NCBI GenBank assembly: GCA_040399685.1
Contig: JBBART010000001.1
Span: 1 to 64,000 of the forward strand
Source: CAIQQQ01 sp040399685
GTDB taxonomy: Bacteria > Pseudomonadota > Alphaproteobacteria > Acetobacterales > Acetobacteraceae
Length of the DNA stretch: 64,000 nucleotides
Reading direction: 5' to 3'
Shown: positions 44,189 to 53,408 of the stretch, piece by piece
How positions within the stretch are numbered: position 1 is the first letter of the stretch
How the letters are laid out: each line of letters begins with the position of its first letter
Position numbers and translations under genes: made by a program
The notes under the pieces: model-generated
What the model was told of the DNA's origin: nothing
The model's input: the letters and a program-made list of their open reading frames with translations, nothing else
Database searches by the model: none

Positions 44189-44942
44189 GGCCCAAATAGG
44201 CGTTGATGACCTTCGGGTTGGACATCACCTCCTGCGGCCGGCCCAACGCAAGCTCCTGGCCGTGGTGCAACACCAGCACGCGGTCGCAAAGACCCGTGAT
44301 GAACCGCATGTTGTGGTCCACGACGAGAACGGAAATGCCCTGCTGGCGCACGCGAATGATCGTGTCCCGCACATGATCGGCTTCCTCGGCGCTGAGGCCG
44401 GCCACCGGCTCGTCCAGCATGACGAGGCGCGGTGACGCGGCAAGCGCGATGACGATGCCGAGGGTTTTTTGATAGCCATAGGGCAGCGAGTCGGCGATCT
44501 GTTCGGCCGCGTGCGTCAGGCCGAGCTGGTCGAGCAGATACTCCACGCGCTTCTCCGTCGCCTGCCGCAGGCGCCGCGCCTGGGCGGTGTTGAAGAAGGC
44601 GGCCATCACGCCGGGAAAGCTTGCGATAAACGCGCCCCGCAATGCGTTCTCGCGCACCGTCTGGCCGGCATAGACCGTTGTTGCCTGCTGGGTGCGCACC
44701 AGCCCCCGCTGCACCAGCAGATGCGGTGCGATGCCGGCGACGTCGTTGCCGTCAAACACAACCTTGCCCGCACTCGGACGCGCCACACCGCTCATGAGGT
44801 TGATCGCGGTGGATTTGCCGGCCCCGTTCGGCCCGATCACGCCCAGGATTTCGCCCTGTTGGACAACGAGGTTGAGGTTGTCCACCGCCACCAGCCCGCC
44901 GTAGCGACGGGTCAGGCCCTCGACCTGCAGAAGAGCGGTCAT
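44163..44942 (-). CDS. ABC transporter ATP-binding protein, LivG type (second set)
   Basis: ATPase of 259 residues with Walker A GPNGAGKST, RTQQATTVYAGQTVREN, Walker B LVMLDEPVAGLSAEE and H-loop VVDHNMRFI. The signature is LPYGYQKTLGIVIAL, the usual LivG variant. It overlaps the LivM stop by ATGA. A longer upstream frame is an antisense artefact within livM. Confidence 0.93.
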   Translation of the reverse strand: MTALLQVEGLTRRYGGLVAVDNLNLVVQQGEILGVIGPNGAGKSTAINLMSGVARPSAGKVVFDGNDVAGIAPHLLVQRGLVRTQQATTVYAGQTVRENALRGAFIASFPGVMAAFFNTAQARRLRQATEKRVEYLLDQLGLTHAAEQIADSLPYGYQKTLGIVIALAASPRLVMLDEPVAGLSAEEADHVRDTIIRVRQQGISVLVVDHNMRFITGLCDRVLVLHHGQELALGRPQEVMSNPKVINAYLGHGHVTPQH

Positions 44943-45892
44943 CGTGCGTTCCGCCATGCGATCATGGCGCGAAGTCGGATACCGGCCTCGGCCAGCCCCC
45001 CCGGCAGTGTCGCCATGACGACAATGAGGATGATGCCGAAGATGACATGCTGAAGCTCCACATAACTGCGCAGCAGTTCCGGCAGAAGGCTGAGGAACAC
45101 GGTGCCGAGCAGCGTTCCAGCCAGGCTGTTCATGCCGCCGATCACGTTTATCACGAGGAGGTTCAGCGATTGGACGCTGGAGAACGATCCGGGGTCGATG
45201 AAATGGACGAACCAAGCCTGCATCACGCCGGCGATGCCGACCAGGCCGCAGGACAAGACAAAGACTGCCACTTTCACCTTCAGCACGGGCACCCCCGAGC
45301 ATTGGGCCAGGCGTTCGGACTGGCGCACGGAATCCATGGCGCGGCCGATCTCGCTGCCGAGGATGCGGGCGATGCCGATCACCACGAGGGTGGCAGCACC
45401 CAGCACCAGGTAGAAGAACGTCGTCAGTGAGGTGAAGCCCGGCGGGGCAGGGATCTGGAAGATGCCGTTGGCACCGCCGGTCAGTGACTGCCAGTTGGCC
45501 ATCGCAAGTCGCACGATCTCGCCGAATAAAAACGTGACGAGAACAAAGTATTTGCCCGTCAGCCGCAGCACCAACGGGCCGATGATCAGGCCGAGCAGCG
45601 CCGGCACCATGAAGGCCGCCACCACCGCCATCGCGAAGGGCCAGTGCAGCACCGTCTGCACCAGCGTGCCGGCATAGGCGCCCACGCCCATGAAGGCTGC
45701 ATGACCCAGCGAAACATGCCCGGTGCGGATGACGAGATGCAGGCTGGCCGCGGCCATCGCCGTGATCAACGTGCCTGTGGCGATGCTGACGAGAAACTGC
45801 GACGGCGAAACAACCGGCAGGATTGCCAGCGCCAGGAAGACCACCAAGCCCCAGTAACGCCGTGCCGCTACGCTCTCTCCGTGCTTAGTCAT
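44939..45892 (-). CDS. ABC transporter permease, LivM type (second set)
   Basis: Inner-membrane permease of 317 residues with GHVSLGHAAFMGVGAYAGTL and a C-terminal INVIGGMNSLAGTLLGTVFL. Here it is a stand-alone LivM, unlike the LivM-LivG fusion in the neighbouring operon. It overlaps the LivH gene by 8 bp. Confidence 0.93.
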   Translation of the reverse strand: MTKHGESVAARRYWGLVVFLALAILPVVSPSQFLVSIATGTLITAMAAASLHLVIRTGHVSLGHAAFMGVGAYAGTLVQTVLHWPFAMAVVAAFMVPALLGLIIGPLVLRLTGKYFVLVTFLFGEIVRLAMANWQSLTGGANGIFQIPAPPGFTSLTTFFYLVLGAATLVVIGIARILGSEIGRAMDSVRQSERLAQCSGVPVLKVKVAVFVLSCGLVGIAGVMQAWFVHFIDPGSFSSVQSLNLLVINVIGGMNSLAGTLLGTVFLSLLPELLRSYVELQHVIFGIILIVVMATLPGGLAEAGIRLRAMIAWRNAR

Positions 45893-46757
45893 GCTCGGGC
45901 GTTCCCAGAATGCCCCAGGGGCGGAAGATCAACAGCAGGAACACCACGCCGAAGGAGGCAAAGGTGGAGACCGCGGCGCCGTAATAGGTGGACAGCGCGC
46001 TTTCGGAGAACCCCAGCAGCAGGCCGCCAAGGGCCACGCCGGGAATGCTGCCCATGCCGCCCAGAATGACCACGATGAAGGCCATCAGCAGCGGCCGTTC
46101 CCCCATCATCGGCGACAGTGAATAGGTCTGCGCATAGAACCCGCCGGCCAGCGCCGCCATGAAGATGGCGATGAGGAAGGCCAGCCGATACAGCGCCGTG
46201 GTGTTGACGCCTTGTGCCTCCGCCATCTCCAGATCCTGCGAGGCAGCGCGCAACGCCAGTCCGTGCCGTGTGTAACGCGTGAAAATCCAGAATGCGGCCA
46301 ACGCCACGGCGGCAACGCCGGTGATGACCAGCTTGTCTTCCGGAACAATCAATCCGCCCCACTGCAACACGCCACCGAGCGGCGTGGGCACGGAGCGCTC
46401 GTAGGGGTTCCACAGCAACAGTGCGGTGAAGGTGATGGCCATGTCGAGCCCGAGCAACGCGATCATGCTTTGGAACATCTTCTGGTAGAACAGGCGGAAA
46501 ACGGCCCGTTCGAACACCAGTGCGACGACGGCCACGGTCATGGCGGCAAGCGGCGCTGCCAGCAGGTAGGGCAGATGCCACTCGCCATACATGAAGTAAA
46601 GGGCGTAGCCCCCCAACATCGCGAACGACCCGTGCGCGAAGTTGACCACCCGCATGATGCCGAACAGAAGCGTAAAGCCGAGCGCGACCAGAATGTAGAT
46701 CGCGCTCAGGCTCACGCCATTCACGAACACCTGCCCAAGCATTACCGGTGAGAACAT
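45885..46757 (-). CDS. ABC transporter permease, LivH type (second set)
   Basis: Inner-membrane permease of 290 residues with LLFGIMRVVNFAHGSFAMLG, RAASQDLEMAEAQGVNT and ILGGMGSIPGVALGGLLLG, all LivH features. It lies 36 bp after the binding-protein gene. Subunit order K-H-M-G-F is the canonical one. Confidence 0.93.
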   Translation of the reverse strand: MFSPVMLGQVFVNGVSLSAIYILVALGFTLLFGIMRVVNFAHGSFAMLGGYALYFMYGEWHLPYLLAAPLAAMTVAVVALVFERAVFRLFYQKMFQSMIALLGLDMAITFTALLLWNPYERSVPTPLGGVLQWGGLIVPEDKLVITGVAAVALAAFWIFTRYTRHGLALRAASQDLEMAEAQGVNTTALYRLAFLIAIFMAALAGGFYAQTYSLSPMMGERPLLMAFIVVILGGMGSIPGVALGGLLLGFSESALSTYYGAAVSTFASFGVVFLLLIFRPWGILGTPEHD

Positions 46758-46793
46758 GTTCGCTCCGTCAGGTTGAAGAAATGGGCCAGTGTG

Positions 46794-47975
46794 TCAGTTG
46801 TTCGGCTGCAACGTGGCTTTGACGCTGACCGTCTTGCCATCGACCTGTTTCATGTAGAACGGCAGGAGGATCTGGTGGTTGTTGCCGTAGGCGGCCTTTC
46901 CACCCCAGCGCAGCGGGCCATAAAGGGCGGTGTTCCATCCTTCGAGCTTCTCGACCTCGTCGCGCACCTTGGTGGTGTCGATGGAGTTGGCGCGCCGCAT
47001 CGCTTCGAGCAGGATTTGCGTGGCGTTGTAATAGACCGGAACCATGCCGTTCATCGGGCCGGAATACTTCTTGGCATAGGTGTCCACCAACGGCTTTGAC
47101 TGAGGTTCGGCCTCGTTCACCACGTCATACTTGATGAAGCCGTTCGCGTGCGGTCCGGCGATGGTCATGATCTCGTCCACACCCGCACCGCCGGCCTGAA
47201 GCACCTTGCCCTTGAACCCGATCTGCCGCACCTGCTTGACCATCAGCCCGGCATCGCCAGGAGCGGCGCTGTTCAAATCGAACAGGTCGACGTTTTGCGC
47301 CATCATGCGCAACAGGATTGGCGTGAATTCCTTGCTGCCACGCTCGTAGTAGTCCACCCAGACGTCGTAGCCCTGAACCTTGTAAGCGCCGATCAGGGTT
47401 GGCACTGCCGCCTGGCCGGTTGCATCGTTGGGCACGATCATGCCGATCTTGCGGACCTCAGGCATGGTCTGCTTCACCCAACTGACCACCGGGGCGGAGA
47501 ATTCCAGATTGGAATTGTCGACGCGGAAGATATACGCGGCGTTGAAATCGTTTTTCAAAATCCCGGGTGCATAGCCGTCGACAAACTGCAGCACCTTGGC
47601 CGGCTGGGTGACAGCAAGCGAACTGAGCGCGCCGGGAGAGCCGACCGGCCCCATGATGAATTTGACGCCGTCTTGCTGGACGAGCCTGTCGACGGCGGTT
47701 TTTGCCTGGGCGGCGTTGTACTGGTCGTCATAGGCGATGAGGCTGAATTTATAGGTCTTGCCGTCGATCTTCAGGCCCCCGGCGGCATTGACTTCATCGA
47801 GTGCGATCTGTGTGCCGCGCTGAAGGCCCAGCCCCCACGCGGTGCCGCCGCCCGAGAGTGCTGCGATCACGCCGATCTTCAGATCCTCGTCCGCCCGCGC
47901 TGCCGGTGCCGCCAGAACAGACGCGGTCACACAAGCGACTGCCAACAATCCTTTGAATTTCACGTCCGCCCCCAT
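46794..47975 (-). CDS. ABC transporter substrate-binding protein, LivK type (second set)
   Basis: Periplasmic binding protein of 393 residues with a Sec signal peptide (KFKGLLAVACVTASVLAAPA, cleavage near ARADE). The core features are LKIGVIAALSGGGTAWGLGL and LDEVNAAGGLKIDG. It is the first gene of the second Liv operon. The ATG at 47975 is followed by GGGGGCGGAC, which would serve a GTG start four codons later (at 47963), so the mature signal peptide may be slightly shorter. Ligand unknown. Confidence 0.9.
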   Translation of the reverse strand: MGADVKFKGLLAVACVTASVLAAPAARADEDLKIGVIAALSGGGTAWGLGLQRGTQIALDEVNAAGGLKIDGKTYKFSLIAYDDQYNAAQAKTAVDRLVQQDGVKFIMGPVGSPGALSSLAVTQPAKVLQFVDGYAPGILKNDFNAAYIFRVDNSNLEFSAPVVSWVKQTMPEVRKIGMIVPNDATGQAAVPTLIGAYKVQGYDVWVDYYERGSKEFTPILLRMMAQNVDLFDLNSAAPGDAGLMVKQVRQIGFKGKVLQAGGAGVDEIMTIAGPHANGFIKYDVVNEAEPQSKPLVDTYAKKYSGPMNGMVPVYYNATQILLEAMRRANSIDTTKVRDEVEKLEGWNTALYGPLRWGGKAAYGNNHQILLPFYMKQVDGKTVSVKATLQPNN

Positions 47976-47985
47976 TTTTATATGT

Positions 47986-47997
47986 ATGATGCATTAT
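47986..47997. promoter_or_regulatory. Full copy of the ATRATGCATYAT motif before the second Liv operon
   Basis: ATGATGCATTAT, identical to 41374-41385, only 11 bp upstream of the binding-protein start. An overlapping second ATGCAT follows at 47996-48001. At this position a bound regulator would block the transcription start or the leader. Confidence 0.5.
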
Positions 47998-48378
47998 GCA
48001 TCGCATGTGAGTTGGCGCGGTCCCGCCTGTCAAGGTGAAACATTGGTCGGTGTGGGGAGGTCTTGGACGCCGAACGAAGCCGATTTCACCAGATACACAA
48101 GCATATTTTCAGATATTGCATCATGTTGTCCGGCAGGGAGAAGCACAGGGCATACTTCAAAAATTCATCATCTTCTCGAATCCGATACCAACTGCACGCT
48201 GTAGCACCAAACAATGGTGCATTGCAGCGTAGCGGCGTGGTGCCTGCTGCTGCGCATTTTATCGCGGAGTACCGTCATAAAGGCTCTCGTGGAGCCTCAA
48301 AAATCGCCGGAATCCCGGCATCGTTGGCAGCAGGGTTCGCTGTCCCGGTCGCCCTCGCGCCGTGCGGCGTGTTCCCTG
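47998..48378. other. Intergenic region upstream of the second Liv operon
   Basis: About 380 bp without a convincing gene. It contains a further motif copy at 48113-48124 (ATATTGCATCAT, 11 of 12 positions) and a hairpin at 48281-48297 that may end the Rieske operon. The promoter of the second Liv operon should lie here. Confidence 0.45.
48281..48297 (-). terminator. Short hairpin downstream of the Rieske gene
   Basis: AGGCTC (48281-48286) pairs with GAGCCT (48292-48297) over a 5-base loop. On the minus strand it is followed by TTATG. It is about 80 bp past the Rieske stop; the stem is short, so termination is tentative. Confidence 0.35.
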
Positions 48379-48792
48379 CTAGACATCAACGATCACGTAG
48401 TCATCTTCCACCCGAACGGGCACTGTTTCGGCCACGAACGGCCCTTCCACAACCTGGGTGCCTGGCAACACATCCACGTTGTAGGATTTCGTCATGATGC
48501 GCCCAGGGTCGCAATACGATTGGCCGGTGCGGATGTCGAACTCCCAACCATGCCACGGGCAGCGTATAATTTCCCCCTGGCGTGAATAAGAAAAGCTGCC
48601 TGGTTGGGACGACTGCAGCAATCCTGTCACAACGCCATCGCAAAGACTGCCACCCTGGTGGGGGCATTTGTTGAACAATCCATAGAATTCGCCAGCAAGA
48701 TTGAAGATCGCGATCGGCCGTCCCTTCACCGTGACAAGCTTGCGGGTGCCGGGCGGGATTTCATCGACGTTTGCCACCACATGGCGGCTCAT
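48379..48792 (-). CDS. Rieske [2Fe-2S] ferredoxin
   Basis: A 137-residue protein with the Rieske ligands Cys43-x-His45 (NKCPHQGG) and Cys78-x2-His81 (CPWHGW). Its small size and lack of a catalytic domain make it an electron-transfer ferredoxin rather than an oxygenase, for example for a ring-hydroxylating dioxygenase or P450. No oxygenase is encoded next to it. Its ATG overlaps the amidohydrolase stop (ATGA), so the two are co-translated. Confidence 0.9.
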   Translation of the reverse strand: MSRHVVANVDEIPPGTRKLVTVKGRPIAIFNLAGEFYGLFNKCPHQGGSLCDGVVTGLLQSSQPGSFSYSRQGEIIRCPWHGWEFDIRTGQSYCDPGRIMTKSYNVDVLPGTQVVEGPFVAETVPVRVEDDYVIVDV

Positions 48793-49856
48793 CGCACCAT
48801 CTCCCCGAGGCGCGCATAGGTTTCCAGCGGGTTGTCGATGGCAATCCGCCGCACCAGTTCCGCCGACAGGCCATCGGGCATGGCATCGCGCCCGGCGAAT
48901 TGCCAATGCGGATAATCCGTCGAAAACAGCACCAGTTTATCAGACTGCATATGCTCGAACACGCGGTTCAGGCCGGCGCTGTCGGGCGGTGCATCGAACG
49001 GCTGTAGCGAAAAGCGTATGTTGGAGCGTAGAATCTCGTCAGGAGAACGGTCGACCCATGGAATTTCCATGCGCAGCCCACGCCAGTATTTGGTCAGTCG
49101 CCACATATGCGCGGGCACCCAGGCAACGCCTGATTCCAGCATGACAACTTTCAGGTCGGGGTGACGGCTGAACACGCCCTCGCAGATCAGGCTGGTGAGT
49201 TGCGTTTGAAAACTCTGTGATTGTGCCACGTAGTCTTCGACATAGGTGCTCGGCCACCCGACTGCTGTCGGTGGGTTGTGGTAGTTTGATCCGGCGTGAA
49301 TCCCAATCGGGAGGCGATGGCGTTCGGCCGCTGCGTAGATTGGCCAATAATGCCGCTTGCCCAACGGCATATCGGCGCCTGCCAGCATCAGAACCTGTAC
49401 AAATCGTGGGTCCTTGGCGCAGCGCTCGATTTCATCCACCGCCATCTGCGGGTTCTGGACGGGAATGATGATGGAGGCACGCAGGCGGGGCTCATGGTCG
49501 AGCCATTCGGCCACCATCCAGTCATTGATGGCGCGACAGAACGCCGCCGCGAGGTCTTCGCTGAACAGAAGTTGTACGCCGTACAGGCAATTACAGATGG
49601 CGATACTGTTCTGGAAAGGGTCCAGCGCCTCCTCGCGCAGTCGCTGCAAGGAAGCACCGGGCTTGCCGCTGGCGGGTCGCCAGTCCGGCCGGCAGGATGT
49701 TGGTGCGGTCAGGGGATAACTGATGGAATTCAGCTCATCCATGCCGCGCAGCAGCACGATCTCCCGCCAGTGCTCATCGAGGTAAGGCAGCAGGGCCGCC
49801 AAATTGGGAACCGCCGGATGGATGTCGCAGTCGATGGCGCCGGGCGGGACCTGCAT
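48789..49856 (-). CDS. Amidohydrolase family 2 protein
   Basis: TIM-barrel metal hydrolase/decarboxylase of the ACMSD-like branch, 355 residues. It has the DxH motif in IDCDIHPAV, a barrel His in LPIGIHAGSN, EGVFSRHPDLKVVMLESG and the active-site LFSTDYPHWQF. The family includes decarboxylases and hydrolases of aromatic or cyclic acids. It is coupled to a Rieske ferredoxin and divergent from a close paralogue at 50.1 kb. ATG 49856 (MQVPPG) was preferred; the frame begins ten codons earlier. Confidence 0.88.
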   Translation of the reverse strand: MQVPPGAIDCDIHPAVPNLAALLPYLDEHWREIVLLRGMDELNSISYPLTAPTSCRPDWRPASGKPGASLQRLREEALDPFQNSIAICNCLYGVQLLFSEDLAAAFCRAINDWMVAEWLDHEPRLRASIIIPVQNPQMAVDEIERCAKDPRFVQVLMLAGADMPLGKRHYWPIYAAAERHRLPIGIHAGSNYHNPPTAVGWPSTYVEDYVAQSQSFQTQLTSLICEGVFSRHPDLKVVMLESGVAWVPAHMWRLTKYWRGLRMEIPWVDRSPDEILRSNIRFSLQPFDAPPDSAGLNRVFEHMQSDKLVLFSTDYPHWQFAGRDAMPDGLSAELVRRIAIDNPLETYARLGEMVR

Positions 49857-50077
49857 CACCAGAATCTCCCGAAAAACAACATGCAAACCGGAATCATGAC
49901 AGCAGATCCTGGAGCATTATACTTCCCCCGTCTCACCGGTTCAGCCCGCCCGTCATTGTGGCTTAGGTTCTGAACGCGCTCTCTGGATTAAACGGCGTTG
50001 CTTCGTTGTGTGCAAGCGTGGTTCCATATCACCGATAATCAAAAACACGGCCAAACAAGCCGGCTGGGGTGATCTGC

Positions 50078-51187
50078 ATGAACGTCGAGGTCCGCGATCC
50101 CGCGATAAAACCGAAATCTTCCAGCCGCATGGCGGTGGCTGACTGTGATATCCACCACAGTCCGAAATCGTTCAAGATGGTTTACAAATATTTGGAAAAG
50201 CGATGGTGCGACCATCTGGATATTTATGGGCAACGCTCCCGCCAGGGCAACGCATCTGGCCCGCAATATCCGAAGGGGCAGCCCGATGCATCGCGCCGCG
50301 ATGCCTGGCCGCCGACGGGCGGCAGGCCCGGCAGCGATCTTGATTTCATGCGCTCGCATCTGCTGGATGCCAATGGAATTGAACTGGGTGTGCTGAACAT
50401 GATACGCCCGCATCCGGGTGGTATCAGCAATATTGACCTGTCGATCGCGGTGGCGCGTGCCCTGAACGATTGGCAGGTGGCTGAATGGACCCAGTTGGAG
50501 CCCCGTCTGAAGGCATCGCTTGTTATTCCGTACGAAGACGCCGCGGCTTCGGTGGCAGAGATCGAACGTTGGGCAGGGCACCCGGATATCGTTCAAGTTC
50601 TGCTGCTCAGCCGCACCCAGCAACCATTGGGGTCGCGCAAATACTGGCCCATCTATGAAGCAGCAGAACGTGCCGGTCTTCCCGTCGGCGTGCATGCCTT
50701 TGGCAATGGGGGCCTGCCGGTCACCAGCACGGGGTGGCCGAGCTTCTACATCGAAGACATGGTTGGCCATTCGCAATCATGCCAGTCGATGCTGACAAGC
50801 TTTGTGATGGAGGGCGTGTTCGAGCGCTTCCCCGGCCTGAAGCTTGTTCTGATCGAAGCCGGCTTCGCCTGGCTGCCGCCGTTGGCCTGGCGGATGGATC
50901 GTGCGTTCAAGCGGTTGCACGGCGAAGTGCCGGCCTTGAAGCGCCTGCCATCAGAGTATATCCGCGATCACGTGTGGTTCACCACGCAGCCGATGGAAGA
51001 ACCTGACCCGCGCGAGCATCTGCGTGACACGATCGGATGGATCGGGTGGGACCGGCTGTTGTTCGCAACAGACTACCCGCATTGGGATTATGATGATCCC
51101 GCAACGTGCCTTGGTTTGACTGTCAGTTCCGCCGAACGCCGGGCATTTTTCATGGACAATGCCCGGGCGCTCTATCGGGTGCGGTAA
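50078..51187 (+). CDS. Amidohydrolase family 2 protein (paralogue)
   Basis: ACMSD-like TIM-barrel protein of 369 residues with VADCDIHHSPKS, LPVGVHAFGN, EGVFERFPGLKLVLIEAGFA and the matching LFATDYPHWDYDD. It is clearly paralogous to the divergently transcribed neighbour: both share NDWxVAEW and the YWPIYxAAER segment. Two related enzymes from one divergent promoter could act on different stereoisomers or form a heteromer. The start at 50078 follows GGGGTGATCTGC. Confidence 0.88.
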   Translation: MNVEVRDPAIKPKSSSRMAVADCDIHHSPKSFKMVYKYLEKRWCDHLDIYGQRSRQGNASGPQYPKGQPDASRRDAWPPTGGRPGSDLDFMRSHLLDANGIELGVLNMIRPHPGGISNIDLSIAVARALNDWQVAEWTQLEPRLKASLVIPYEDAAASVAEIERWAGHPDIVQVLLLSRTQQPLGSRKYWPIYEAAERAGLPVGVHAFGNGGLPVTSTGWPSFYIEDMVGHSQSCQSMLTSFVMEGVFERFPGLKLVLIEAGFAWLPPLAWRMDRAFKRLHGEVPALKRLPSEYIRDHVWFTTQPMEEPDPREHLRDTIGWIGWDRLLFATDYPHWDYDDPATCLGLTVSSAERRAFFMDNARALYRVR

Positions 51188-51201
51188 GCCTTCCGGCCGG
51201 T

Positions 51202-51231
51202 GGCGGGACCGATGTGAATGTCGGTCCCGCC
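51202..51231. terminator. Bidirectional hairpin terminator
   Basis: A perfect 11-bp stem (51202-51212 with 51221-51231) and an 8-base loop lie between the convergent amidohydrolase and glycoside-hydrolase genes. No strong U-tract. Confidence 0.65.
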
Positions 51232-51238
51232 TGCTCGC

Positions 51239-53357
51239 CTATCCAGCCCAGTCGATCACGACAACCTCGTGGTCCAGAACCTGTTCCACCGCGAACACCA
51301 GTTCGCTGCCCTGCATCTCGGCCGCGATTTTCCGTCCGCTCACCCTCAGATCTACATGCGTGGGCGCGGTTGTGCCGGCATTCATCCGCAACCGCACCGT
51401 GATGGGTCCAACGGGGATCAACTCGTTCTGCCGCCCCGGAACCCGCGTTGTCAGGATGCGGTTGTTGAGATGCAGGATCTGCCGCGTGCCTTGGCGATAG
51501 AGGTTGGTCGTCACGCACCCATGTCCGCCGCTGATTGCCACCACAGTCCGATCAGCGATTGCCCAACGCACCGCATTTCCAATCAGCCTTGCGTGCTCGT
51601 AATTCTCATCGCGGGCAAAGCATCTGTCCAGGTCTGCGACGAACCAAACAGCCTTGCCCCCGAAGCCGGTCTCGCGGACGGTGATGGCGGCAATATCCGT
51701 GCGCGGCTGCCGCATCCACGATGTTTCGGGCGGGTAGATTGGAAAGTCCGGCACGAAGGTGGCAAGCACTTCAACATCGTTGTCCACGGTCACCACGGGC
51801 AGGTAGCCGCCGAACGGGATAACATCCGCATCGTCCAACCCTGATAGCACGGGGTGGCGCGGCTTTTCCGCCGTCGGCGCGGTCCGATCATATGGGCCGT
51901 CATGCGCTGCCCGAAGCTCAGGACTGAGCCGCAGATAGGTGTGCCGTGCGCTGACCTCGATATTGATATCCGCCTGATCCTGACCGCCACGGCTGCCGGA
52001 CGTGGCATGGATTCCGAACAGCGCGGCCAGTCCGAAATCGTCATGCCGATTGCCGAATGCGCCGTAGAGGCTGGCCTCTGACGTCGCGATCACCGATCCA
52101 CCGGCGGCCGCGAAAGCCTCGACAGCCTTCACCTGGCTGTCAGACATGGCCGCCAGGTTTGGCAGGATCAGCACGCCAAATCGCCCTGTGGCGCTGGCAA
52201 TATCGTCGGCATGCACGGGAAGATAGCTGATGGACTCCCGGTCCAGTGCCCTCACCACCCCGCGATACGGGTTCATCGTCCGCTCGTTGGCACGGTTCTG
52301 TCCGTGGAAGTCATGGTTTCCCTGTGACCATACAACACCGACATCTGCCTCGGGCGCGCGGTTGACGAGGATGTCCTCATTCTCCGCATGCCAATTGAAG
52401 ATCGGCGCAGCCGTTTGGTATTGGCGCCGATCCTCGTGCAACGCGCCGATGTGGTGCCACCATGGCTGGATGCCGCCAGCAAACGCCGCCGACGACCAAA
52501 GCCGAGCTTCCGCCGCGGGCATGCTGGCCACGCGAAACGCCGGTGCGCCCAGTTGGTATTGGGGCATGCTTTCGGGAATAAGCTTGTGCCAGCCGCCCAC
52601 TTCATGAAGTCGCTTGCCGGCTTCGGTGTTCTGGTCTAACCCGTCGATCGCATTGCGACGCTGATGGTCCAGCATCACAATCTCGGTGCGCGTCAGGATC
52701 GCTCTCAGATCGATAAACCGATTGCCGTTGTTCAGCACATCGCCGCTGATCATGCCGCTCCAGAGGCAATTCTTGCCACCGGCTTTGGTCGTGACGGTGT
52801 TGTTGAACTACCACTGTTCGGTGCGGCGTTCGTAATTCCACCGAATCCAAAGCCGATAGGTCTCATTGGCCCAATCTTCCTTCTTGGGAAGGTTGGTGCC
52901 TGACCGCTTGTAGAATTTGTCCGCGCAATGGCGGCAATGGCAGATCCGCTCACGCGACATGCCCGCCCAGCTATTGTCTGAAAATCCATCCGGCTGGCTG
53001 CGGCGAATGATTTCGTCCATAATCTGCGGCAGGTATTCGCTGTAATAGGGCGAGTTGATACAGGTGACATATTTGTCCGCCTGTCGATATGGGTCGCCTT
53101 GCGGATCGACGCAGATCCAGTCTGGATGTGCGCGATAGAAGTCGTCTACCACGCGGTTGGAATCCATTCGCGCGATAACCTTCAACCCTTCTTCGCGTGC
53201 CGAACGCACCACATCTCCGTAAAGATCGCCATCGCCAAGTGTCAGCGCACGATGATGCAGCGGAAATTCGGATGGGTAATAGGCAACGATACCGCCAGTG
53301 ACGTGCCTCCGATCTTTCATCCAACCGCGACCAGAGTCTCGATGTGGGTGATCCGCC
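51239..53357 (-). pseudogene. Glycoside-hydrolase-like gene, cut by IS3 and with an in-frame amber codon
   Basis: One continuous minus-strand frame from the IS edge gives a (beta/alpha)-barrel glycosidase-like segment: HVTGGIVAYYPSEFPLHHRA, VIARMDSNRVVDDFYRAHPD, a CHCRHC cysteine pair and QPDGFSDNSWAG. A TAG at 52808-52810 stops it after RRTEQW. The same frame resumes with FNNTVTTKAGGKN and runs about 500 residues, including a trimerisation-like domain (GRFGVLILPNLAAMSDSQVK, then GGSVIATSEASL) typical of beta-galactosidase-like GHL6/GH42 proteins. The N-terminus is lost at the IS. The substrate is unknown; the neighbouring nag genes suggest amino-sugar glycans. Confidence 0.75.
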
Positions 53358-53408
53358 TGATCCGCCCCCACTCTTTGGATCGCCGGAAGGTAGAGTTTTC
53401 CGGCATTT

